In this document: positions 1 to 7,413 of the stretch, one piece after another
Layout: every line of letters begins with the position of its first letter
Numbering within the stretch: position 1 is the stretch's first letter
Source of the DNA: Streptomyces lydicus
Lineage (GTDB): Bacteria; Actinomycetota; Actinomycetes; Streptomycetales; Streptomycetaceae
NCBI RefSeq assembly: GCF_001729485.1
Contig: NZ_CP017157.1
Coordinates: 1,550,001-1,614,000, forward strand
Direction of reading: 5' to 3'
DNA length: 64,000 nucleotides
Position numbers and translations under genes: made by a program
The notes under the pieces: model-generated
Told to the model about the DNA's origin: nothing
The model's input: only the letters and a program-made list of their open reading frames with translations
Database searches by the model: none

Positions 1-378
1 CAGCCGCCGCACATTGGCCCAGATGGTCTGCCGGGCCGCGTCGAACGCACAGAGCCCCTCCACCAGATCGGCCCACCCGTACGCAACGCCGTTGTGCACC
101 AGCGCCCAAGGCCCCTCTGCGGTCCCCTCCTTCACCACCGCGAGCGGCACGCCCGGCATCACGAGATCGCCCTCGTACCCCTGCGGACACTCGAAGGAGA
201 ACTGAAGACAACCGGGCCACTCGTCATCCGCCTCGCCGTCGTCGAGATACGCCCACGGCTCCACACACCCCCCGTCGACGAGTTCGGCCAGCAGCGCGGC
301 GGTGTTCGCCCGCGCGTGGGCAGCGACCTGGTCGTCGTCGGCGAGGACTTCCCTGATCCTCTCGGCGCTGTCAGTCAT
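1..378 (-). CDS. Hypothetical protein, 3' end outside the window
   Basis: An open frame starts with ATG at 378 and is still open after 126 codons at the left edge. The N-terminus (MTDSAERIREVLADDDQ) is acidic and helical, followed by Trp-rich segments such as EPWAYLDDGE and EGPWALVHNGVAYGWADL. I do not recognise the family. It is the next gene downstream of the third SUKH-4 immunity paralogue on the same strand, so it may be another small immunity or accessory protein of the toxin locus. That is inference from position only. The 109-base gap between the two genes holds a weak GC-rich hairpin near 421-443. Confidence 0.55.
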   Translation of the reverse strand, partial: MTDSAERIREVLADDDQVAAHARANTAALLAELVDGGCVEPWAYLDDGEADDEWPGCLQFSFECPQGYEGDLVMPGVPLAVVKEGTAEGPWALVHNGVAYGWADLVEGLCAFDAARQTIWANVRRL

Positions 379-487
379 GCCGCCATGATGAACCGCCCCA
401 CTGACAACGGGAGATCAAACGGCCGGCTTCATGGGAGCCCGGCCCATGTAGCAGAGGTCGGTCGCGGACGTCGAAGGCACCGCCCGG

Positions 488-2716
488 TCACGGCGAATGG
501 AAGGCATAGGCCCAGGCCGGCGCCTCCGCTCCGATCGGATCGATGCGCTTGTGGGCGGCGAGTACGTAATCGGGCACGAGACGTGCCTCGTCATCGCGGT
601 CGATCAGTTCCTTGATGAGGTGGCCGGTGACCCATTGACCGACCATGGTGAGGAAGTTCTCCAGGCTGCGCGCCGCCGGTAGGGCCGCGAGGTGTTCCTC
701 TCCGGGCTCTGTGGGAATCCGCAGCACGTGTCCCGTAGGGCCGTCGATGACGAGCTCGCCTCCCATCCAGAAACCGATGTGGAAGAAGGGGCCGGACTCC
801 TCGATGGGGTCGACGTCCGATGGCCAGGTGACTTCGTCGAAGATGCTCATTCGGTGGTCACCGCGCGGATAAATACCCATACCGTCTTCATCGCTCATTT
901 CCGGCAGGCCGTATTCCATGAGCGTGCGGCGCGTGGGTTCGAGCGTCAGGCCGTCGGGCAGCAGCTGCGCCGGGAAGGTGTGGAGGCGACGGGCCCCGAA
1001 CATCTGGACCAGATCTGCGGGGCTGGGCGGGGAGGCGTCGACGGGAACGGTGGCCGTGGTGAAGGCGTAACGACCGGAGAAGGGTTCCACGTTCGGTGAG
1101 TGAAAACCGGAGAACGCTGCCTCCGCCGGGATTTCGATGGCGAAGACGCCGCCCGAACCACCCAGAATCAGCTGGCCGTTGAGGGAGAGCGGGGGACCGG
1201 CGAGAAGCGTCTCGTGGACCTCTTCCGCATCCGACATGGCGTCCTCGAGGTCCTCAACGGTTTCCGGCCCCGAACGGTCCTCCTCCGCTTCCGTCTCCGC
1301 CCCCGCCTCGTCCGTCTGCGGCCAGGTCAGATCGGCGTGGTGAGCCTCCGGGATCTCCTCGTGCCAGGGGCCGGCGAGGTGTTCGCCGGTGACCGCGTCC
1401 CAGATGTCGGCGCGGGACGTCCAGGTGTGCAGGCCGGCAACGGCGGCACGGCCCTGCCAGCACACTGCGGTCAGTCCGTCGACGGGACCCGGTTCGAGGT
1501 ACCGCCAGTGATACCCACCCGGTGGGCGCCAATGCGACCACCTCGTCTTCCAGGGCAGCCGTACACCGGAGTCGGCGACGGCCGCGGCGAATGAGCGGTC
1601 CGAGCGGGCCGTGGCCATGAGGTGCAGCCATGCGGCCCACTCCGGCTGACGGGACGGGATCACGCCGTAGGACCAGAGATGGACGGCGTCGCCGGCGGCG
1701 GTGCCTCCCGGCAGGTCACCCAGGAACGCGCATCGTGCGGCGTCCATCAGGGTCGTCTGCGGGATGTGGGCGAGTACGCCGCCGTCCTGGAGGAGAGCCC
1801 CGAAGGGGGTGGCAGGACTCGGTTCCTCGGCCGGTCCCGACGCGAAGAGGGTCGTTTGTGCAGCGTGCATCGCCAAACCGAAGGCCGCATAGCGACCTTC
1901 CGGACCCGATGCGGCCCATCCCTCGGCATGGCGGAACTCGGATGAGATCGCTGTCAGCCACTCGGCCATGTGCCGGTCGACGCGGTTGATCTCGTCGTCC
2001 GCGGCGCTCCGTCGCAGTTCCTCCGCCAGGCCCTCGTCGGCGAAGGACACTCCGTGCGTTCCGGACACCAGGTGGTCGGAGAAGTCCTCCAGCACGGTGT
2101 GGAGTACGCCTTCGGACACCGGTTCCTTGCCGAGCGCGTGCGTGAGTTCGGCCCAGACGCGCATCGGCACCTCCCGGGGCTGGGAGAGCGCCAGCGCACG
2201 AAGCGGCGTCGGCCAGGAGCCACTGCCGTCGTCACGGTCATGGAGGGAGAAGACGGCATCGGCGAGCGGCGGAAGCGCCTCAGGAAGCGTGTGGACGAGC
2301 ACGCCCACGGGGCCCCCGCTCAGGCGGTCGGTGACCTGAGCCACCAGACGCCGCCCTTCGGACGAGCTGCGGGTGCGACCGGCACGGTGTGCATTCACGA
2401 TGAGGGCGAGCCGGGGCTCTCCCAGTCGGTCGAGCTCGGCGCGCCAGTTCCACCGGTTGGCGGGTGACACGTCAATACCGGCTTGCTGCAACACCTCGGT
2501 CATGACTTCCTCGGCGGTGCACCCCGAGGCATCCACCAGGATGCTGCCCCCGATCTGCTGGTGCAGCTCCCGCAGCACCGCGGCACCGGCAACTCCCGAA
2601 GGATCGGCCAGATGCGCCCATGGGTCCCCGGTGCGCCACTCGTCCCACCAGCGCAGGACAAGAGGCATCACCTCGTGGGGAGCGACCGCACCGGCCATCC
2701 GCTCGCGCTTGGTCAT
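488..2716 (-). CDS. SUKH-4 family immunity protein with degenerate NTPase-like N-terminus (paralogue 3)
   Basis: 742 residues. ATG at 2716 is chosen because AGGAAG lies 7 bases upstream; the frame stays open to 3136, but that extension reads as antisense of the neighbouring paralogue. Residues 38-50 (DPSGVAGAAVLRE) occupy the place of a P-loop but lack GK[ST]. LALIVNAHRAG near residue 105 resembles a Walker-B strand. A central conserved block contains an NIPQTTLMDAA motif and HWRPPGGYH. The last 140 or so residues (GMGIYP, FWMGGELVIDGPTGHVLRIP, SLENFLTMVGQWV) match the SUKH-4 immunity fold. It is probably a cytoplasmic antidote that binds a toxin domain. It is the third of three tandem paralogues; the 236-base gap upstream is long enough for its own promoter. 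Confidence 0.8.
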   Translation of the reverse strand: MTKRERMAGAVAPHEVMPLVLRWWDEWRTGDPWAHLADPSGVAGAAVLRELHQQIGGSILVDASGCTAEEVMTEVLQQAGIDVSPANRWNWRAELDRLGEPRLALIVNAHRAGRTRSSSEGRRLVAQVTDRLSGGPVGVLVHTLPEALPPLADAVFSLHDRDDGSGSWPTPLRALALSQPREVPMRVWAELTHALGKEPVSEGVLHTVLEDFSDHLVSGTHGVSFADEGLAEELRRSAADDEINRVDRHMAEWLTAISSEFRHAEGWAASGPEGRYAAFGLAMHAAQTTLFASGPAEEPSPATPFGALLQDGGVLAHIPQTTLMDAARCAFLGDLPGGTAAGDAVHLWSYGVIPSRQPEWAAWLHLMATARSDRSFAAAVADSGVRLPWKTRWSHWRPPGGYHWRYLEPGPVDGLTAVCWQGRAAVAGLHTWTSRADIWDAVTGEHLAGPWHEEIPEAHHADLTWPQTDEAGAETEAEEDRSGPETVEDLEDAMSDAEEVHETLLAGPPLSLNGQLILGGSGGVFAIEIPAEAAFSGFHSPNVEPFSGRYAFTTATVPVDASPPSPADLVQMFGARRLHTFPAQLLPDGLTLEPTRRTLMEYGLPEMSDEDGMGIYPRGDHRMSIFDEVTWPSDVDPIEESGPFFHIGFWMGGELVIDGPTGHVLRIPTEPGEEHLAALPAARSLENFLTMVGQWVTGHLIKELIDRDDEARLVPDYVLAAHKRIDPIGAEAPAWAYAFHSP

Positions 2717-2952
2717 TCCGCTTCCTGTTGTTGCCTCTCGCGATCGGAATGGACCATATGGGCTGGGGTTTTGTCCCAAGGCTAGTTCAGCACGCGCAGG
2801 GAGTTGGCAAGCAGGAGGACGGAAGCTTTCCTTCGTCGGTGCCCGATCCAGGTCGGTGACCAGGCTCTGGCTGCGGAGAGGGAGAGTGGCAAGGGGGTGG
2901 ACGGTGCGATCGGGCCCGTCGGATCGATCCGAGCGCTCAGCAGAGGCCGGCG

Positions 2953-5127
2953 TCACTCGTTGTGGAAGGCGTACGCCCAGGCGGGGGCCTCGGCGCCGGT
3001 GCTGTCGACGGACGCTTGCGCGAGCGCCACGTATTGCGGCAGCAAGAAGGCTTCGAGGTCGTTGTGGATGGTCTCCTTGATGCGGAGACCGGTGACCCAC
3101 ATTCCCACCATGGTGAGGAATTTCTCGACGCTGCATGCGGCGGGCAGGCCCGCGAGATGGTCCTCGTCGGGTTCCGTGGGAATGCGCAGCACGTGCCCGG
3201 TGGGGCCGTCGACGACCAGTTCGCCGCCCATCCAGAAACCGATCTGGAAGAACGGTCCGGTCTCCTCGACCGGGGGGACGTCGTCGGGCCAGAAGACCTC
3301 GTCCATGACGTCGAAGCGGGAGTCCCCGTACGGGTAGAGGCCCATACCGCGTTCCCGCATGTCGGGAAGGCCGAATTCGAGGAGCGTGCGCCGTGCTGCT
3401 TCGTCCGTGAGGTCGTCGGGCAGTTCGTCCTCGTCGAGCTCGAAAATCTCCTCCTCGCCGTACAGCTGGATGAGATCTTCCGGGCCGGGCGGCGGGGCGT
3501 CCACCGGCGCGGTCGGGCCGACCGCGGCGTAGGGACCGGAGAGCGGCTCGACCCCACGGGAGCCGAAGCCGGAGAACTTCTCTCCCGCGCGTGGTTCCAG
3601 CGCGAAGAGGCCGCCCGATCCACCGAGGATCACCAGATTGCCCACGGGTAGCGGGGGACTCTCCAGCAAAGTGCGGTGTGCCCCTCGGCCTTCGGGGACG
3701 CCGTTGTACAGATCGTGGAACGTCCGCGGTCCCGGGCGTGAGCCGGTCTCGTCGGGGGAGCCGGTGTCGGCCGGGGACGGCCAGGAGAGAGCATTCAGGT
3801 GCCCCTCGGGGATGTCGTCTCCCTGCCAGGGGCCGGCGAGCAGCTCATCGGTCGCGGCGTCCCAGATCGCTGCGTCGGGGTTCTTGCGTTCGCAGAGACC
3901 CGCAACAGCGGGGCGGCCGTGCCAGCGCACCTCGGCCAGTGCGGTCAGCACCGTCGGCCGGGTGTAGCTCACGTGGTAGCCGCCGGGCGGCCGCCAGTGG
4001 GTCCAGGTGGTTTTCCACGGGAGCTGGACGCCTGATCCGGCGACCGCGGAGGCAAATGCCGTGTCCTGCCGTGCGGTGGCCATGAGGTGCATCAGGGCTG
4101 CCCATTCCGGCTGGCTGGGCGGGACCAGGCCGTATGACCAGAGGTGAATGCCGTCACCGGCGGCGGAATTTCCCGCTACGTGACCTCCGAAGGCGCAGCA
4201 CGCGGCATCCATCAAGGTGGTTTGGGGAATGTTGGCGAGCAATGCGCCCTGTGGCAACAGCTCTTCCAGGGCTTCGGCCTGGACCGCGTGGGCGGCGAGC
4301 CCGATCGCCGCGTACCTGCCTTCGGGGCCGGAGCGAGCCCATCCCTCGGGGTGCCGGAATTCGTGTGCGGTGCGTTGGAGCCAGTCGACGAGGTGCCGGC
4401 TGACCCGCGCGATTTCCTCGGCGGGTGTCTCCTTCCGCAGCCGTTCCGCTACGCCCTCGTCGAGGAAGGCCACGCCGTTCGGGCCCTGCTGGATCAGATC
4501 GGAACGGTCGTCGACAAGCTGGGTGAGTGGCGTTTCGGCGACCGGTTCACCGGTCAGGGCGCTCGCCAGCTCAGCCCATATCCGCATCGGAACGTCGCGG
4601 GGCTCGGCCAGGGCCAGTGCCCGTATAAGCGAGGATTCCAGTTCTTCTGAGGGGCCGCTCTCCGGCAGTCGGAGGACGACCTCGGACCGGTCTGGGAGGT
4701 CGCGCGGAGCGGTGTGCGCCAGCACGGTGACATTGCCGCTGTTCAGTCCCGGGATGGTGCGAGAGATGAGACGTTCCGGTTCGTATGAACGCCGAGTCCG
4801 GCCCGCCCTGTGGGCATTGGCGACACACACCAGCCGGGGCTCGGTGAGCTGCCGGACGGAACTCCGCCAGCGACTCCGGCTGCCCGGGGACAGGTCCACC
4901 CCGAGGGCGACGAGGACCTCCTTGTGGACCTCCTCGGCGGTGAGCCCTTGGGCGTCCACGAGGACGCCGCCTTCGACGCGCCGGTGGACTTCGCGCAGAA
5001 TCGACGCGCCATTTGTTCCGGAAGGGTCGAGAAGAAATGCCGGCGGGCCACCGGGGCTGCAAAGGTCCCGCCACCAGTCGCTGACAACGGTGAGGGCACG
5101 TGCAAGGTGGTGAGCTTCAGGAGGCAT
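2953..5127 (-). CDS. SUKH-4 family immunity protein with degenerate NTPase-like N-terminus (paralogue 2)
   Basis: 724 residues, ATG at 5127 (MPPEAHHLARALTVV); the ribosome site is weak. The architecture is the same as in the flanking paralogues: a pseudo-P-loop (LLDPSGTNGASILREVH), LVCVANAHRAGRTRRS in Walker-B position, the NIPQTTLMDAA motif, THWRPPGGYH, and a C-terminal SUKH-4 region with FWMGGELVVDGPTGHVLRIP and SVEKFLTMVGMWVTG. Predicted cytoplasmic immunity protein of the polymorphic toxin encoded upstream. A perfect 12-bp hairpin (5177-5204) separates it from paralogue 1, so its expression may be attenuated relative to the toxin-coupled copy. Which toxin domain it neutralises cannot be read from the sequence. 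Confidence 0.8.
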   Translation of the reverse strand: MPPEAHHLARALTVVSDWWRDLCSPGGPPAFLLDPSGTNGASILREVHRRVEGGVLVDAQGLTAEEVHKEVLVALGVDLSPGSRSRWRSSVRQLTEPRLVCVANAHRAGRTRRSYEPERLISRTIPGLNSGNVTVLAHTAPRDLPDRSEVVLRLPESGPSEELESSLIRALALAEPRDVPMRIWAELASALTGEPVAETPLTQLVDDRSDLIQQGPNGVAFLDEGVAERLRKETPAEEIARVSRHLVDWLQRTAHEFRHPEGWARSGPEGRYAAIGLAAHAVQAEALEELLPQGALLANIPQTTLMDAACCAFGGHVAGNSAAGDGIHLWSYGLVPPSQPEWAALMHLMATARQDTAFASAVAGSGVQLPWKTTWTHWRPPGGYHVSYTRPTVLTALAEVRWHGRPAVAGLCERKNPDAAIWDAATDELLAGPWQGDDIPEGHLNALSWPSPADTGSPDETGSRPGPRTFHDLYNGVPEGRGAHRTLLESPPLPVGNLVILGGSGGLFALEPRAGEKFSGFGSRGVEPLSGPYAAVGPTAPVDAPPPGPEDLIQLYGEEEIFELDEDELPDDLTDEAARRTLLEFGLPDMRERGMGLYPYGDSRFDVMDEVFWPDDVPPVEETGPFFQIGFWMGGELVVDGPTGHVLRIPTEPDEDHLAGLPAACSVEKFLTMVGMWVTGLRIKETIHNDLEAFLLPQYVALAQASVDSTGAEAPAWAYAFHNE

Positions 5128-5176
5128 GTCCAGGCTTCGGCAAATGTGGAGGCGTACGGTTCCGATCGACGGGACT

Positions 5177-5204
5177 GTGAGAGGCCGGAGACCCGGCCTC
5201 TCAC
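5177..5204 (-). terminator. Perfect hairpin between immunity paralogues 1 and 2
   Basis: GTGAGAGGCCGG (5177-5188) is exactly complementary to CCGGCCTCTCAC (5193-5204) with a 4-base loop. It starts 5 bases after the stop codon of paralogue 1 in the direction of transcription. There is no T-tract, as is common for Streptomyces terminators. It could end or attenuate the toxin-immunity transcript before paralogue 2. Confidence 0.6.
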
Positions 5205-5208
5205 GGTG

Positions 5209-7413
5209 TCAGTCGTTGAGGAAGGCGTACGACCACGCGGCAGCTTCCGCGCCTGTTTCGTCGACGAGCAACTGGGCGCTCTGCACGTGCTGCCGCAACA
5301 GGTAGACCTCGTCGTCATCCTCAATGACGGCCTTGAGTCGGAGGCCGGTGACCCACAAACCGACCAGGGTGAGGAAGCTCTCCAGACTGCAGGCCGCGGG
5401 CAAGGCTGCCAGATGTTCCTCATCCGGCTCTGTGGGGATGCGGAGTACGTGGCCTGAGTGGCCGTCGATGACCAGTTCGCCGCCCATCCAGAACCCGATC
5501 TGGAAGAGCGGACCCATCTCTTCGGGGGCATCGATACCCGACGGCCAGGAGACCTGGTCCAAGGCTTCGGGCAGCCGTCCGGCCCATCCCCAGGGGTAGA
5601 TCGCCAGGCCGTTCTCATCCAGAGCGGGCAGGCCGATGTCGGTGAGAGTGCGCCGGGTTGCCGGGTCGGTGAGTCCGGTGGGGAGATTGCCCTCTCCGAA
5701 CTTCCGGAACTCGTCGGCGCCGTACAACTCGATCAGGTCCGCCGGGCCGGGTGGCGGTGCATCGACGGGCGTCGTTTCGTTTGCCGCGACGTATGGACCT
5801 GAGAGGGGGCGCACTTCCGATGAGCTGGTGCCGGTGAAGGGCTCCCCTGCAGCAGGTTCGACGGCGAACAGGCCGCCGGTACCACCCAGGACGGTCACGT
5901 CCTCGAGGACCAGCGGGGGAGCGGCGAGCAGCAGCTCGTGGACCGCAGGCTCGTCCGGCATGGCTTCGAAAAGCTCGTCAAACGTCGTGGGTCCCGAATC
6001 TTCCTCTTCATCGGGCCACGACAGGTCGGTGAGGTGCTCCTCCGGAATGTCCTCTCCATACCAAGGCCCGGCCATCAACTGCCCGGTGAGGGGATCCCAG
6101 AGAGTCGTGGACTCGTCGGCGTCGTAGAGTCCGGCAATGGCCGGTCGTCCTTGCCATCGCACTTCGGTCATGCCGTCGCAGGCGCGGAATGAGAGGTAGC
6201 GATGGTGGTAGGCACCCGGCGGCCGCCACTGCGTCCACTTCACCTTCCACGGGAGGTCTACGCCGGATTCGGCGATGGCGGAGGCGAATGTGTCATCGTC
6301 GCGCGCGGTGGCCATGAGGTGCAGCCAGGCAGCCCATTCTCCTTGCGCGGCCGGAATCATGCCGTAGAGCCAAAGGTAGGAGGCGTCCGCGGCGGCCGAG
6401 TTGCCGGGGAGAGTGCCGAAGCTCGCACAGGCGGCGGCGTCCAGCAGCAAAAGCTGGGGGATGTTCGCCATCGCTTGCCCGTCATGGAGCAGATCACCGA
6501 AGACCCGCGCAGGTCCCTCGTAGTCTGCGGGAAGTCCCTGGTAAAAGCCGGCACGTGCGGCATGCATGGCAAGTCCGGTCGCGGCATAGGAGCCTTCGGA
6601 ACCGTGCTTGCTCCAGCCTTCCGGGTGCCGGAATTCCGGAGAGATGTCACGCAGCCACCGGACCAGGTGCCGGTTCACGTCTTCGACGTCCCGCTCGTCC
6701 GTACCGCGGCGCAGTTCTTCGGCGAGGTTTTCGTCCGTGAACCGGACGCCGTTCTCGTCGGAGGCAAGCTCGGCCGGGAACTCCGCCAAGACTTCCGAAA
6801 GGGCTGAGTCCGTCGGCCGTTCGCCGGTCAGAGCGGCGGTGAGCTCGGCCCACATGCGCAGGGGCACGACGCGCGGTTCCGACAAGGCCAGGGCACGCAC
6901 AGGCAGCGGCCAGTCGTGCTGCGTGGACTCTCGCTCCTCCACATGCACCGCGATGGGTGCACGTACGGAGCGCCGCAACGGCCCGCTGTGTACGACAAGT
7001 CCAGCTTTGCCACTGCTCAATCCCTGGACCGTTCGGGAAAGGAGGCGTTCCGGCTCGTAGGAGAAGCGCGTGACGCCCGCCCGGTGAGCGTTGATGATGA
7101 GGACGAGCCGGGGCTCTTCCAGTCTCCGCAACGACACGCGCCAATTCCGGCGGTTGCCCGGAGAGAGGTCGACGCCAAGAATCTCGAGTATTTCGGCGTG
7201 CAACTCTTCGGCGGTACGACCGGTGGCATCCAGCAGAACGCTACCGGCGATGGTGCGGTGAACCTCGCGCAGAACCTCGGCGCCGTCGCGCCCGGAAGTA
7301 TCCGCCACATGGATCCACTTGCCGCCGGGGCGCTCGTCCCCCCACCACTCGGTGATGAGGGAAACGGCATCCTCGTTCGACGTGCTGTTCGGTGACCGTT
7401 CCTGGTTGCCCAT
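5209..7413 (-). CDS. SUKH-4 family immunity protein with degenerate NTPase-like N-terminus (paralogue 1, coupled to toxin)
   Basis: 734 residues. The ATG at 7413 overlaps the toxin stop codon (TAATG), which implies translational coupling and the cognate-immunity role. An in-frame upstream start at 7476 would lie inside the toxin gene and is less likely. The N-terminal region has HVADTSGRDGAEVLREVH where a GKT P-loop would be, then SVLLDATGRTAEELHAEILEILG and LVLIINAHRAGVTR. The C-terminal 140 residues (LAIYPWGWAG, FWMGGELVIDGHSGHVLRIP, SLESFLTLVGLWVTG) carry the SUKH-4 signature. Missing P-loop Lys/Ser in all three copies suggests a structural, non-ATPase fold. Confidence 0.82.
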   Translation of the reverse strand: MGNQERSPNSTSNEDAVSLITEWWGDERPGGKWIHVADTSGRDGAEVLREVHRTIAGSVLLDATGRTAEELHAEILEILGVDLSPGNRRNWRVSLRRLEEPRLVLIINAHRAGVTRFSYEPERLLSRTVQGLSSGKAGLVVHSGPLRRSVRAPIAVHVEERESTQHDWPLPVRALALSEPRVVPLRMWAELTAALTGERPTDSALSEVLAEFPAELASDENGVRFTDENLAEELRRGTDERDVEDVNRHLVRWLRDISPEFRHPEGWSKHGSEGSYAATGLAMHAARAGFYQGLPADYEGPARVFGDLLHDGQAMANIPQLLLLDAAACASFGTLPGNSAAADASYLWLYGMIPAAQGEWAAWLHLMATARDDDTFASAIAESGVDLPWKVKWTQWRPPGAYHHRYLSFRACDGMTEVRWQGRPAIAGLYDADESTTLWDPLTGQLMAGPWYGEDIPEEHLTDLSWPDEEEDSGPTTFDELFEAMPDEPAVHELLLAAPPLVLEDVTVLGGTGGLFAVEPAAGEPFTGTSSSEVRPLSGPYVAANETTPVDAPPPGPADLIELYGADEFRKFGEGNLPTGLTDPATRRTLTDIGLPALDENGLAIYPWGWAGRLPEALDQVSWPSGIDAPEEMGPLFQIGFWMGGELVIDGHSGHVLRIPTEPDEEHLAALPAACSLESFLTLVGLWVTGLRLKAVIEDDDEVYLLRQHVQSAQLLVDETGAEAAAWSYAFLND

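Noticed and set aside
2717..3136. N-terminal extension of SUKH paralogue 3 to an 882-residue protein
   Set aside because: It overlaps paralogue 2 in another frame, has no homology to the paralogues, and a good ribosome site lies before 2716.
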